Below are positions 12,843 to 25,509 of a stretch of 64,000 nt of DNA, piece by piece (position 1 is the stretch's first letter; each line of letters opens with the position of its first letter). Source of the DNA: Mesocentrotus franciscanus (lineage: Eukaryota > Echinodermata > Echinoidea > Camarodonta > Strongylocentrotidae); NCBI GenBank assembly GCA_037976565.1, contig CP137667.1, positions 31,858,459 to 31,922,458 of the forward strand. The letters are read 5' to 3'. The notes below the pieces were generated by a model. That model saw only the letters and a list, made by a program, of their open reading frames with translations, did no database searches and had not been told where the DNA came from. The position numbers were made by a program, and so were the translations under genes.

Positions 12843-14261
12843 ATATGTTAAAACTAGTGCTGTACCATCATGGATATTTACAATTCCGTTTAACTGCTAG
12901 TCGAAACCAGACGGTTTTCGGTTAAACGAAAATTAATCACTTTTGCCAAGGTCACCGCTGATTGATAGTAAGAATAGTAGTCGACACTGCACTGGGCGGA
13001 CGCTGGGCCGACCAGCACGGGGGATTTTCTCCCACCACTCCCGATGAAAAATACTGCTTTCGACCGGCACTAATTTCACATTAAAAGTAAAACGGAACTA
13101 TTTGTGAAGTACTTACATTCATATTTCCGTCGTTAATCATGTTTTATTTGCAATTGTACAAGAATCATAATTACAATTGTACATTAAATTATTATTTTTA
13201 AAGACTTGCCGAGTGCGAGTGTTGTTTTCTAAAGTTGAGATACATGAAAGCTGCCATATTGTATTTACCGATGTATACGTTATAATACACAGAGATGGCA
13301 GCTCAGGCTCGTCCATCACTGTTCTTTTAAATGTTTATTTTTAATAGATTGAATCATTTTTTTTGGTAATTTTTCAGAATACATAAATTAAAATACTACA
13401 ATATATATTTATTTTATTATTTATATTGTAAAATTTGTCCGAGATTGTTACACTTATTGTTGTTGTTTTTGTTTTGTTTAACATTTATTAAAATGACCTA
13501 GGCTGATAGGCTCACAACAATACGATTCATTGAATTAATAATAGTATTTAAAAATTATACAACATAATCCCCTTTTCGAGAAGTCTCTGAATAAAATTAT
13601 AATTATAAATCATCAAATCTATCTCTTTAAATAAAATTAAAACATTTGTTGCTCCTTTATTTTTAAGAAAGAAGGTTGATTCATGATTATAATTTCATTC
13701 AATTATTGAAACAACTCTGAAGACGAGACTAGGAAAAGAAGTTATCTTCATTATCATCATTCTTCCTTCCATCTCTCCCTTTTCTTTAAAAAGTACAGAA
13801 TTATTTACTTAATGTAGTTTTCGCATGTTTTCTTTTCTTTCTGAAGTTTCTTTTATATTGTCTCTCGATCCCTCCCAAAATTCATTCACCTCTCATATTT
13901 CTTTCACCATCATGTCGCAGAAATTTAGAATACAAAAACATTCCCTATCAAAGACAGCTGGCGCCCAGCTGGGTGTAACATTACACCGCGGTTTCTTTGA
14001 TCAGGGTTCAAAGGTTCAAAAGTTTATTGTCTGTCCGCGCGTACATGTATCAATCACTCAGCACATTCCAAAATATATGCAAATCTTGGTTAAGCGTACA
14101 GCATGTGCCTTACATGTGATCGTTGTTTTTAATTGTCAGACAAACAGACCAATCATGATAGAGCATGTTGGATGGGCACTCTGACAGGGACATGAGTATT
14201 TTGAGGATGCATACAGTCATGTAGCTAGCCTTATGCTTCATCTTTTAGGGAGTGGTCTAGA

Positions 14262-14573
14262 TTAAGGATGATAATTTATGCTGACCTGGGACTCATTTCT
14301 GGACCGCTGACAACATGATAAACAAAATGTAGCAATGTGCCCTCTATTCAGGACAAGGTCAGTGGGCGATGGTTGATTTGAAAAGCGTTGAAAATGAGTG
14401 TCACTTTCAGGACGATGGTATCTAACTAAGCCAAAAACTTCAGGATATTTGTCCATATCATTTTGGGATATCCCCCAATCCTCTCCTAAGCGCGCGAGCA
14501 CTCTCGGTGAAACAATTTGACCGCTGCTGAACGCGGAGATTGTAACATACCTAGAGTTTGCAGCATGATGCAT
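14262..14573 (-). other. Open frame shared by the two TA-flanked elements
   Basis: This 103-residue frame shares ISAFSSGQIVS and KYPEV.GLVR.HRPESD.F with the translation of 19545-19845 in the sister element. There the homology is split by about 80 extra bases and a frame change. The shared peptide could be a decayed exon of the transposon or conserved non-coding DNA that happens to be open. I recognise no transposase or DNA-binding motif. Confidence 0.35.
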
Positions 14574-14660
14574 GTCTGTAACGGTGTATAAACCGCACCC
14601 CGACTTTTGATGTTTGCCGGCGGTAAAAAAAGTGCGGTTAATACACCGTTAATTACGGTA

Positions 14661-14882
14661 TCGAGAAAAAATAACGATGGTTATTTGCAATGTGAAGCAA
14701 AACAAATGACTCATGATTATTTACCATTAAAACTGAAACAGCATTAGTGAAGTAGTTTCACTATGTATGTGTATTGTGTAAATATCAATGAGTTAAACTT
14801 GTGATTTATTCCTGAGAAATTGCATGGAACTTAAAATGCAGTTAATCTACTCTAGTATCTATAGGGTCATGAACATGTATTT
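14661..14882. other. Unique AT-rich sequence
   Basis: Nothing recognised. Confidence 0.45.
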
Positions 14883-14888
14883 ATGATA

Positions 14889-14937
<49 letters not shown>

Positions 14938-15085
14938 CGATGAAGATGATGATGATAATGACAATGATTATGATGATAATGACAATGATTATGATGATAG
15001 TGACAAGGATGACAACAATGACTATGGTTATTATCATTATTATTATAATTCTATCATTCTTCATCATCATCATCATCATTATCAT
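14883..15085. repeat. (ATG)n then (CAT)n microsatellite with inverted symmetry
   Basis: About 17 GAT units (14889-14940) decay into gataatgacaatgattatgat repeats and then switch to TTATTATCATCATCAT (to 15085). The two halves are complementary, so a long hairpin is possible. Poly-M and poly-I frames are artefacts. Confidence 0.95.
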
Positions 15086-15620
15086 TCTATCAACTTTTGT
15101 TGGTTTCTTTAATAGAGGGAATTACATCAAAAATCAATTTTTGCCCATAAAATTCCATACTACATAGCAAATGCTTTCGTTTGAAGGCAGGCTAAATACA
15201 TACATATTAACCCATTTACAGTATTTAGAGAATGGGTTACATCTAGTTCAGTCAATTATTTATTCATCTAAATTCTGCTGTATCCCTCAACATCTAAATA
15301 TTCCAAATCTAAAAAAAAACAAAAAACAGTACATCTGAACATTGTATAATAGCAACATGAAGTTCATTTTCCTATTTCACAACCATGCCCAAAAGAACTT
15401 GTTTAACCAAGGGAGCACGAACAACAATATTTGGGTGTCAAACCCATCATGAAATACAACAAATAAAACTGCAAACCTGTCCAAAGTAGTTATAATCATA
15501 CACAGAAAGAAAGATTATTTAGACAAGTTTGACCCTTAAGGTGGGAGTCAATACAAAAAGTCTATGAACTTTAGATAGTCCAACGGCTCTACTATGTCAT
15601 AACAATAATAATGCAGGTTC
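15086..15620. other. Unique AT-rich sequence
   Basis: Nothing recognised. Confidence 0.45.
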
Positions 15621-15622
15621 AC

Positions 15623-15679
15623 AGCCAGAAGGTCTTTAACTCTGTGTTAAAGTATAGGAGTTAACTCCCTTCTAGCTCC
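15623..15679. repeat. Dispersed hairpin, AGCCAGAAGGG family
   Basis: Left arm agccagaaggtctttaactc and right arm gagttaactcccttctagct form a stem of about 20 bp around a short loop. The same arms recur at 26796, 38030, 39264, 47290, 47418, 47715, 47803 and 51146. Confidence 0.75.
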
Positions 15680-15829
15680 AGACAGAGGATAAATACTGGA
15701 ACCCGTATAAATATCTCTATATTTACCTGACCTAAATCTTTTGTCAAGGATTTATGTTTTGGCCCGACTGCTGTTGGTGATCTATCACTCCAGAAACTCT
15801 GGCAGGACTCACTCAACAAACCACAAAGC

Positions 15830-16440
15830 TCAAACTTCTTTCATGTTGTGCAGGGCGCTAGGTATTAGTAAAGTCCTTCTGCTGCTAAAGTGCTCAACCC
15901 TTTAAATGTCACAAAGCAGCTAAATAATCATTAGTCAGAGAGCTCTGTAGAACCATGGACCTACTTCAGACAGGTTACAAATAACTTGAAAATATGACTC
16001 AATCAACTTACTTCACTCTCTCTCGGATGTTGTGCAAAACACCATGAAAAACAAACTCCTGCTTTTGAAACCTATATGAATGTCACAAGGTCACTAAACA
16101 ATCCTTCATCAAAGATAACTACATGAAAGACAGACCCCAAACATCTTTGAAAAAGGACTCAATCAACTTACTCGCATGTTGTGCAAAACACCAACGACAA
16201 CAAACTCCTTCTGGTTCTCGAGCCCTATCATAGGCTATCAATGGCAAAAGGCCGCTGAAATCCTTTGTCAGAGAACACTACAGAGCCTTCATCATTAAGA
16301 TGGACCACACAGAATCGAGAAATAGGACTATAGCGACTTACCTCAGTCTCTTGCATGTTGTGCAAGACAGTGAAGACACCACCATTAGAAAAGTCCTTCT
16401 GCTGCTAACTCTATCAATTTCAAATGGCTGTAAGTATCCT
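15830..16440. repeat. Four-copy degenerate tandem repeat, unit about 150-185 bp
   Basis: The word catgttgtgcaaaacacc recurs at about 15841, 16025, 16171 and 16351, each preceded by a ggactcaatcaacttac-like word. Further shared words are aaagtccttctgctgcta and gtcagaga. Confidence 0.75.
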
Positions 16441-17200
16441 CAATTGTAAACATGTAGAGTACTGCCAAGCTTTAAAGCCTGCAAAGTACAATAAGAACAG
16501 TGGACTACAAAGATGTTATATAAAGCCTTTGAAGAGGAAGCCTGGATTATAATTCATAATTTATAATCCAAGATCTCTACAACAAGTTTGATGATCGTTA
16601 ATAATGGAATGATGTCTTAAAAACACGTAGCAATATACACCCAACTCCCACAAGAATGAACTTTAAATAACTCCCAGTAACACTATAGCACTATAGCTTA
16701 GGATGTAGATTTATAAGAAGTATACTTTGAATGTGAAGTCAAAGAATGTAATGAACACTGGACGTAGGAATGAGGATATCCGATGGTATACATGTGTAGT
16801 TCCAATATTCCAACAGCGCTCATCCACTAAAGCCCTGTAATACGATCTCCTTGTTGACTGGGAGAAACGAAGATGATATGCAGACCAGACACCAATGGCA
16901 ACAGTAGGTATACAGTAGGTATTCATGTAGGTATGAAGTGATGAATGGTTTAATACGGATACAGCATTACTTTATCTCTAAGAAAAATAGTAAACTCGAT
17001 CCCGCTATTTTTTTTAAGTAATGGAGATTTAATTTTGACTTTCCTCACTATCAGTTTTTGTTTTTTGTTTGTACAAACATGATACTGCTGCTATACATGT
17101 ATCTAATTATGTAAATAATTTTATGTGAGTCTTGTGATATTTGCTTTTAGTTATTATCTATAAAAATTGGAGGAAAACAAAGTGAAGAACAGTTTAAGTA
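16441..17200. other. Unique AT-rich sequence
   Basis: No gene or repeat family recognised. Confidence 0.45.
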
Positions 17201-17204
17201 GAGG

Positions 17205-17610
17205 TGGTTCACTCCAATATTTGTGAGGAATGATGTCTCCTACACATGACCATGCTTCAAAAGTTTATTAAAAAAATGATAACTTTATGTTGGTACAGTG
17301 TTGAAAATAAGTAAAATATTCACATGGAATTACTCCTGCATATGACTATGAGGGTGATGCAAAAGTTAATGCAAATATGATGTACTGAAATAAATGAATT
17401 ACTCACATAGTAACAAGATGTTAGTGCAAAACTGTGAAGATGATAAATACTGAAGTTAAATTGAATATTCACAATGAATTCCTCCTACACTACACAAGTA
17501 CATGTACATGTGCACACAATATCGCGGCAAAAGTTTATGCCAAGATGAAACCTGATATACTCAAATATTCACAAGGAATTATTATTACACAAGTACTTAC
17601 TGGTGTATAT
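17205..17610. repeat. Four-copy degenerate tandem repeat, unit about 100-150 bp
   Basis: Anchors of the type aatattcacaaggaattactcct occur at 17213, 17316, 17465 and 17565, followed by a tgcaaaagttaatgc-like word. The + strand frame across the last units is probably incidental. Confidence 0.7.
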
Positions 17611-18285
17611 GGCAGCAGTCGTGATATTCCAAATATGGCCCTGAACTGGAAAGAGATTACACTGAATCACTGCCAAGTATCATCCCTTAGGTATGGAAAT
17701 AATCCTCTTATGATCAAAGAACACTGATCTTCCAATGGCCAAGGAGTTGTTATTCCCTTGCAATGACTAACAGCAAGTTCAAACAGTGAAGATAGCGAGT
17801 ATAATAGTCTTTACTACCGGTATCTACCCCCACATCGGTTCAATACACCTGCAAGTCCCCAAGCGTACACTAATAGATTAACGATGCTCCTACCACGGGT
17901 AGAAAAGCTAGGACAAAAAAGACCCCTTTAACTGTTGCTCCGCCACACTCCACTGCCCCTATTCATCAAGTTTTCAGAAGAGCTGCCACTCTGCATTGTC
18001 CGTTGAAGAGTAGGAGAGACAGGGGTGGATCGTGTAGTAACTATATGTACTGGTATGAATCCCTCCTTGGAGCTGTAGACTTGGTAGTAATTGTTGAGTA
18101 GCGGTAGTGTAACTGTGTGGTAGGTATCAATAGAGGCTTAGCTTGTGGGTGACCTGATACCAGCGACTGAACTCCGCACTGCCACAGCGGTGTACGAAGA
18201 CCTCCAGTGACCGACTTATACATCCTCACTGCACACAAAGGGTATGGGGAGTTCAGAAGTTTGTTTCACTGGGAGTTCTTAGTCT
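17611..18285. other. Unique sequence
   Basis: No gene or repeat family recognised. Confidence 0.45.
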
Positions 18286-18289
18286 TAAT

Positions 18290-18610
18290 CTGCAGACACT
18301 TTTGTATCTTGTTTTTCTTCATGCGTTTCGCAAAATAGTTGTCTAGAGAACAGACCGACCAACACAAAGGCCTTATATCTTTTTAAATGACAAATATTAG
18401 AAAAAACCTGTCTCAATGGCCACCTCTCTATAAAGGCCACGTGTCTAAAGTGGTCATGCCCATTGTCTCCCTGTACAAAGAGAACTATGTTGCTGAACCT
18501 GTCTAGAAAGACCATCAGTCTACAGTGACCACACTTTGTATTGCCCTTTGGTGGCCTTTGTACACAGGTTTGAAAGACCTACCAAAATTGGATTTACAGT
18601 CCTGATAGTT
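18290..18610 (-). repeat. Possible interspersed 'CCTGTCTATAAAGG' repeat
   Basis: Contains cctgtct, ctctataaaggccac, tctaaagtggtcat, cctgtctagaaagacca and agtgaccacac, a rhythm of short boxes also seen at 33305-33400 and 58175-58355. I believe this belongs to a repeat common in marine invertebrate genomes, but I cannot verify the family. Orientation is uncertain. Confidence 0.4.
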
Positions 18611-19205
18611 CCCAAAACAGTAAAACCAAAATCTATTGCAAAAATATAATGTAATATATCAATTGTGATTCAATTATTTTGCAGCATGAAACTTTTTTTA
18701 ATCTGATCCACTCACAAAATACTTGCAAAATTCATGAACATTCCATGCATTTGAGCATTTCTGATGTTACACTTTATCGTATATGTTTACTCTTTAGAAA
18801 CAGTCTGTGTCATATAGACTAATACAGTATGTATGCAAGAAGAAGTTTAGTTTGTGTTGATTGCGATTGGAAGCCTGTCTGTATCACCCATGTATGTTTT
18901 CTCCATCAACGTCATGTCAACACATCACTACATAGCATAAGCACAGCTAATGAAATATGATAAATAGGCCTACAACTAAAGGTAGTCTATCCCTACTGTA
19001 ATTCAGACGCCTTCAAATCCTAAAAGTATTTTTCAACTATGTAAGAAAAGTTTTTGATAATAAAAAAACAAAACAATCAGCGATGCAAGTGGATCATAAT
19101 ATGTTGGGATGCTAAACAGATTTTTTTAAATATATGCATTCAGTATCTTTTGAAAGTAGGATAAATTGACCACTGTAAAACAATGAACTTCAGAGAATTT
19201 CATGA
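18611..19205. other. Unique AT-rich sequence
   Basis: Nothing recognised. Confidence 0.45.
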
Positions 19206-19210
19206 ATGGT

Positions 19211-19364
19211 TCAGGGCCCCTTTTCACAAAAATTGTTATCAATGACAAATTACAATAACTGTTATAAGCTACCGAAACCCTTGCGTTTCATTGGCTGAGA
19301 GCAAAGTTGTTATAGAACTTTGGCATTGGTTATTGATAGGAAGTTTTGTGAAACAGGGCCCTGA
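19211..19364. mobile_element. Palindromic MITE, CAGGGCCC..TTATCAATAACAA family, copy 1
   Basis: Ends tcagggcccc and gggccctga enclose complementary inner arms (attgttatcaatgacaa and ggttattgatagg..). The centre has ttataagctacc and cattggctgagagc. It is closely related to 47126-47273 in sequence and length (about 150 bp). It has no coding capacity. Confidence 0.85.
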
Positions 19365-19544
19365 TTTGTGAAAGTGTCATGCCATCACTGAATCAAATTG
19401 AACAGTCAACTTTTGCACTTTACAAGTTTCTTGCTACATTTACAATTGCATATTGTTTACCGTAATTAACGGTGTATTAACCGCACTTTTTTTACCGTCG
19501 GTAAACATCAAAAGTCGGGGTGCGGTTTATACACCCATACAGAC

Positions 19545-19845
19545 ATGCATCATGCTGAAAATTCCAGGTATGTTACAATCTCCGCGTTCAGCAGCGGTCA
19601 AATTGTGTCACAGAGAGTGCTCGCGCTTAGGAGAGGATGGGGGGATGTCCCCCGAAATGCAGATTTGTCATTGGTTATCGCAGGAAATTCCTTATACTAC
19701 GTCATATTTTTAAGTAAAGGAAAATATAATCTTCAAAATGATGTGCAACAAATATCCTGAAGTTCCTGGTTTAGTTAGAAACCATCGTCCTGAAAGTGAC
19801 ACTCGTTTTCAACGCTTTTCAAATCATCCATTGGAAGTTCTAACA
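19545..19845 (+). other. Broken open frame shared with copy 1
   Basis: Two adjoining frames repeat the peptide words of the copy 1 frame (ISAFSSGQIVS, then after an insertion KYPEVPGLVRNHRPESDTRF from 19741). The break shows that at least one copy is not maintained as protein. Confidence 0.35.
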
Positions 19846-21214
19846 TCAGAAAAAATATATCTAATGTGAATGTTATATTTTAATCTTGATCTAATAATTT
19901 TCATGTAATTCCTATGATGCGAAATGTGAAATTTTGGGCCCATAATTGTGCTCTGTCACTACCGAGTCGATCATAATTGTGTTGGAGAGTTGACGTACGT
20001 GCGGTGGATAAGAATGTCCATTGCCCCATGTGTAATAATATGTGTAGTCATATGAAGAAATCCGTGACGATGGAAAAACATGTTTGTCTTTCTAGCGAGA
20101 TTTTGTATATAAATACTTGTCATCAACCTACAAATATGCAATATTTTATTTTGTGAACTATTATTATGGTAATATTTCTGGTTGATTGATGATTTTAACT
20201 ATCCTGAAGAGAGATGTTTGTCGATTCTTAATAAATGTCGGGTGGTGGGCGTTGGGATTTCGAGTGTATTTCGGTACGGTTACATGATACATAGTCTCGT
20301 CTTCAGAGCTCTTTCAATAATTGAATAAAATTATAATCATGAATCAACCTCCTTTCTTAAAAAAATAAAGGGAAAAATGTTTTTTAATTTAAAGAGATAG
20401 ATTTGATGATTTATAAATAACATTTTATTCAGAGACTTCTCGAAAAGGGGATTATGTCGTATAATTTTTAAATACTATTATTAATTCAATGATTCGTAAT
20501 TTCGATGTGAGCCTAGGTCATTCTTACGATTTTTTTGTGTAACATAGACTAATCATAGATTCTAGATCTAGGCTAGTGCAAATTGTGTGAAGTTCGTCTA
20601 TTCTAATGTTGTTTTACTTATTCCACCGGTGTTATTATTATTATTATTTAATAAGTAAACTAAATTTAATGAGAAATATCAGTGGAATGACGGCACATTC
20701 TGGCCGAGCCACGCTTTCTAGAGCGGGTATTTGGCAGCCCATCGCACACCGTAGCCACCCCTAGCCGTCGGGCGTGCCTAGACAAGTCCGATCTCCTCTT
20801 AATCCGTAACCAACTGGAGAGAAGGACAAAAGAGACAACGTGTACTAGACATAGACTGACGCTATCCCAGTCAAAAGGTTCCCTATGTTTTGTCCGAGAT
20901 CTCATTGTTTCATGTTAAACATTGCTAAGACTCACCAACCTTTTGTGTTGAGTTAATCTCCCAATAAAAATAAAAACAATATGGCCGTCTATACCTCCGC
21001 CGGCGTCCCGCTCGATTGATCAAGCTACGGTAATACAATCAATAGCAGGCTATTTCACAGCCGAATAAAATTCTTGTTGGGCTGGCGCATGCTAGTCGTT
21101 ACTGCTTTTAGATTGTGATTTTTGTTTATCACAAGACGTCTTTGTTTCCTGGCGCGATGTGCTGTATTAATTTGTATCAGTGATAACTTTGAATCTTACT
21201 TTTGGTTTTCATAT

Positions 21215-21500
21215 TTTATTTCTTTCCGTCGGCTTATTTTTTGTCATAAAATTAAAAGCCTAATTAATTATTAAATATCAGCGATTGTTTTCGCTTCTCT
21301 CCCGCGATGTCTCTGTTTTTTCTCAAACGCTGGTGGTATCGGCAATTATTTTCTTCATTCATTTCTTGCTTTCCGTCGGCATGCCTTTTGTCCCCTCTCT
21401 CTCTCTCCCTCGATCTGTCTCTTATGTTGTTCCTCAAATGCTGCCATGGTGGTGTCGGCAATAATTTTCTTCATTCATTTCTTTCTTTTCGTCGGCTTAC
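21215..21500. repeat. Internal tandem repeat of copy 2, about 115-140 bp, three decayed units
   Basis: Units share tttcttcattcatttctt, tccgtcggc and ctttttgtc words (about 21220, 21361 and 21476), and ggtggtatcggcaat/ggtggtgtcggcaat. Not evident in copy 1. Confidence 0.7.
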
Positions 21501-21653
21501 TTTGTGTCGTAAAGCCGGTAAAATCAATGATTTAAAAAATATAAAAATTCTTCCAGCGGACGAAAAAAAAAAGTTTTTTTTTTTTTTTTAAAGGGCGAAA
21601 AAGAGGGGTGCGGTTTATACACGAGGGCGGTTAATACAACGTTAATTACGGTA

Positions 21654-22205
21654 CTTGTTTTATGATTCTACATAGTGTAGATCATGTAAATACTTTTGTA
21701 AAAATATGGGACAATTCAGCTCCGGGCTGCGATGCATATTTTTAAATAAATAACCCATTATCATCATATGAAAATGGCTGTCTTTAACATTTCTCAAAAG
21801 TTTCATACCAAAAATATTTCTACATTTCCACACACAATGCATTTGAGTTGAGAATGTCCAATGCATAAAGAGAAATATCTTCACTGAATCCTTGTTTTCT
21901 GTGACTCGAAGGCTATTCACCTTATCAAATTCTTGGAAGGAAATAACGATGATGAATATCAAGAGAAGGAGACAAGAGATGAAAGGGGGTGGAATGGATA
22001 GACATGGCCTGACTGTATGACTCATGCAAGATCCTGTCCAGAAAGTCTACACTAGTCTTTGTTTCAATCACTGAAATGGGCTATACAAAATGTAGAATCA
22101 AGAAAACAGAAATCAAATTCTTTATCTTTCCGGTCTTTCTTCTACTTTTATTTCTTTCTTTCCTATTTTTCGCTCCTTTCTATTCTTTCTGCGAAACGTT
22201 CTTTA
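21654..22205. other. Unique AT-rich sequence
   Basis: Nothing recognised. Confidence 0.45.
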
Positions 22206-22207
22206 TG

Positions 22208-22231
22208 AATGTGTGTGTGTGTGTGTGTGTA
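22208..22231. repeat. (GT)n microsatellite
   Basis: About 11 GT units. Confidence 0.95.
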
Positions 22232-22955
22232 GGTGTGTAATATGTGCGTGCTTGTATTATGCAAGTCTTTTACTATTTATTATTTATTTATGTTCATTAT
22301 CTTGTTATTGTTTTGTTACAGGGCCCCGATTACAAGCTCGTTTCTGCTTCTTAGGGGTCCTAACCATTATATTGAATATTGTCATTGTAAATTGTTTTAT
22401 ATTGGTTGAATAAAGATTTGAATTGAATTGTAACTCACTATAGAAATACAATAGAACGTAAACATACAAAATAGAGAGAGAGGCCAAGGATTAATTAAAA
22501 TCCTCTTTGTGCGAAAAAAAAAGGAAAAGTTTTAAGGTCCTTAATTAAAAATCAATGAAACTGGCTAAATTCATTAAATTTGATCCAATAAATCTCAAAT
22601 GTCACTTCATAAATATGGTTTGTTGTCCAGTTTACTAAGATATTTGGGCTACTTCATCAATGCTAAAATAAAATACATTAACAGTCTACAAACTTCTCAT
22701 AACAAACTCTCATTACAATAGTATCATTAAAGCCTATATTGTTTTGGGGGCCTGTGTCAGAGTTCAATATAACAAGTGAATATCATTTGTCCCTAGGAGT
22801 TTGTTGTAATACAGTTTAAAGATAACCTCAACACTTGTACCGGTATATATGTTTTGACAAAGTAACAAATTTTGAAATATAGCAATATCTCTCAAAACTC
22901 TGAGACAAAGACTAGAATCTAAAATTTGTAGTGGAAGTTGGTGTGCTATATCTTT
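22232..22955. other. Unique AT-rich sequence
   Basis: Nothing recognised. Confidence 0.45.
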
Positions 22956-22959
22956 CCTC

Positions 22960-23290
22960 AGCTTGGCGCATCAGAGGTATATTAACCTCGCTGCAGGGGG
23001 CCAGAAAGTGTTTTTCGTTTGTGCAAACGTCATTTATTTTCTTACAGGGTATATGGATCTGATAGGTCAAGTCAAGTCTGAAAGCTATTATGAATGTTAT
23101 CCTAAGGGCACAGGAAGCAGCAGTGAGTGTGTGGGGGGCTCATGAAATTCTTAAGAGAGGGGAGGGTGGGGCATAGCCAGATATTATTTTTTTCATTTGT
23201 GCAAACGTCATTTATTTTCTTACCGGGTACACATCCCACAGGTCAAGTCTGAAAGCTATTGAATGATATTCTAAGAGATTTTGTGGGGGA
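22960..23290. repeat. Two-copy tandem duplication, unit about 178 bp
   Basis: Both copies hold tttgtgcaaacgtcatttat then tttcttac(a/c)gggta (about 23017 and 23195), aggtcaagtctgaaagctat, and gtgtggggg-like G-rich tails. Confidence 0.85.
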
Positions 23291-24600
23291 GTGGAGCTGA
23301 AGAAAGTCTTGATAGGGTGATAGGGTGAGATGGCAAGGAGGTGAGAGAAACAGATGTGCAAGTTGTCATTTCAACAAAAAGTTCTAATTTATAACTCACA
23401 ATCTTGGAAGATCAAGTATTTTATAATTTTTACCTGGTTTTACCTGATGCAATGCTTCTCAGAAGTTTTATATTCTAGTTTCAACTTATTCAGAAGATTT
23501 ATAAGACACAGCAAATTCTAAAAGTCTGGAATTGTCATGAAATATTCCTTATCAACATCCATGTATATTAAAAAAATAATAGACCTATATATTAAAGTAA
23601 AACAAACAAATTATCCAGTTTATGTATAGTTGTTGGTCAACCATTAAAGAAAGTATGATATAAATTCATTTTGAAAAGAAATAATTACAATATTAACAGA
23701 CACAGGTGCCAATATTTTACAGATTAACCTAATTCTTTATAATACACTGCACCTAAAAATGTCCTTTAATTCCATTACAAATACAACACAGTGATAGAGT
23801 AATGTCTAGCCTCATATTATTTAGGTACTTGTTATGAATGTGTGCCAGGGTTCATGTTTTGCTCATTAACCTATAAGACAATGATAAATGGGATGTTTTT
23901 ATGACATCACAAAGGAATCTGTATCAGATCTGTATTCAATAAAAAATCACCCAATTAATGTCTAGCACATTGGAGACCCAAGGATGAATCTGATTTATCT
24001 TGCATGCTCTTACATTTACAACATGTGTATCAATGTTATAGTGTTTTCTGGCCTGTTCAGACAACTCAATATTTATACTATACTCGTAACAAGAAACGTT
24101 GTATTAAGAATCATCGTATAACAGCCTTATAGTGAAAGGGGAGTACAAAAAGGACAACAACAACATAGTATAAAGAAACCAGTTTTGCAGCTCTAAGTCA
24201 GTTGACAAGATCACAGGGGGCCACTCATCAGTGCATGCTCACGATAATTCCTGCTCAGTTATACGTTTTTCATACCATACGATGTTCTGACTTGAGCTGA
24301 AAAGATGCTCAAACTTGCGTTTTATTATACAATGTTTTCATTATACGATTCGTTTTACGTTTCTTCATAAGTTCATATGACGATCAGACTAAAAAATATA
24401 CTTTAATATCGTATCCCTATATGATTTTCTTACAAGTAGAACGTGGTTCAATGTTATTGTATTTTTCTTCTATCTCCCTCTTGCCTTCAGTATGTCTACA
24501 GTATGTAATTTACACTGGGGTATTTATTTACTCGCTCAAGGTCGTTAAACAATGTGACATGAAGAAACATACTTTGATGGGGACAAAGGTGACTGTGCAC
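23291..24600. other. Unique AT-rich sequence
   Basis: No gene or repeat family recognised. Confidence 0.45.
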
Positions 24601-25110
24601 AGAGAGGCAACATGAGAGGCAACATGAGAGGCAACATGAGAGATAAACACACAGGGAGACAGAATGGTTGACAGAAGGGTTGGCAGAAGGGAGAGATGGG
24701 GGAAGGAAGGGATAGGGTAAAGGGGGGAGAAGGGGAGGGAGGGAGGGAGGGAGAGATAAGGATAGGATAATGAGAGGGGGTATATAAAGAGAGAGGGGGA
24801 TATAGAGAGAGATAGAGAGAGAGGGGGAAGAGAGAGGAAGAGAGAGAGAGAGAGAGAGGGGGAATAGAGAGGGAGAGAGAGAGAGAGAGAGAGAGATGGC
24901 GAGATGGAGAGAGGGAGGGAGAGAAGAGGGAGGATCAATCAACAAACAAAAAAAAGAGGAAGAGAGAATGATAGATATAAAACAAAGAAGGGAAACATAA
25001 TATTTGAGAAATAGAGAAACTCACACACAGAGACACAGAGACAGACACAGAGACACAGAGACACAGGGACACAGAGACAGCGACAGACAGACAGACAGAC
25101 AGAGGGGGAC
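24601..25110. repeat. Compound low-complexity block: 13-mers, GA-rich, then ACAGAG/ACAG
   Basis: Three exact agaggcaacatg units (24602-24640) lead into a GA/GGGA purine block (24650-24960) and an (ACAGAG)n-(ACAG)n block (25024-25105). The three differ in unit but sit side by side, so the region seems prone to slippage. Confidence 0.9.
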
Positions 25111-25505
25111 AGAGCTTGAGAGATACTCTAGAGCTTACGAAACAGAAAGGAATGGCTTGACAAAGACACTTACAAAAGAAAAACGATGCCACAATGTAAA
25201 GGATATACCTACCAGCAAGTCCCAACAAACAGAACCGTGATAATGAGCCATTAAAATATCATTTTTTTGTAATCCGATAATGCCCCAAGCTGAGGAATAC
25301 CCATAATAAATATTAAAGACAGAGAGAGCAGAGACTGGTTTGTGCGAGGACGAGGAGGAAGTCATCACTGGAATCGCCCTCGAGCAAGGTTTAGGTGCTT
25401 GCATGGGGTATACCATTAAGCAATTTTCTTTTTAAAAAAGACAATGATAAAATATGAGTCAAGATATAATTTCAAATACAAGGAAAGATTTTTACAACAA
25501 AACTT
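25111..25505. other. Unique sequence
   Basis: Nothing recognised. Confidence 0.45.
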
Positions 25506-25509
25506 ATAT

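Larger units (their letters stand above)
12721..14658 (-). mobile_element. TA-flanked DNA transposon, family CCGTAATTAACGGTGTAT, copy 1
   Basis: Left end taccgtaattaacggtgtat is mirrored at the right by acaccgttaattacggta, and both ends abut TA (12719-12720 and 14659-14660). A second subterminal gtgtattaaccgcacccc lies just inside. The interior (for example 13495-13735) matches the second copy at 19460-21651 in inverted orientation. A TA duplication and simple TIRs fit the Tc1/mariner/pogo group (established knowledge), but I see no D,D,E transposase, so it is non-autonomous or decayed. Shown as minus relative to copy 2. Confidence 0.85.
19460..21651 (+). mobile_element. TA-flanked DNA transposon, family CCGTAATTAACGGTGTAT, copy 2
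   Basis: Starts taccgtaattaacggtgtat at 19458 and ends acaacgttaattacggta at 21653, with TA on both sides. Left subterminal block (gcactttttttaccg, tcggggtgcggtttata) equals the reverse complement of the right end of copy 1. The middle (20285-20530) equals copy 1 13495-13735 inverted. About 250 bp longer than copy 1. It includes a private tandem duplication (21215-21500) and a GC-richer block (20690-20900). No transposase was recognised. Confidence 0.85.

Noticed and set aside
24496..24945. 149-residue proline/serine/leucine frame on -
   Set aside because: Read-through of the GA-rich block; another frame on the same strand is equally open.
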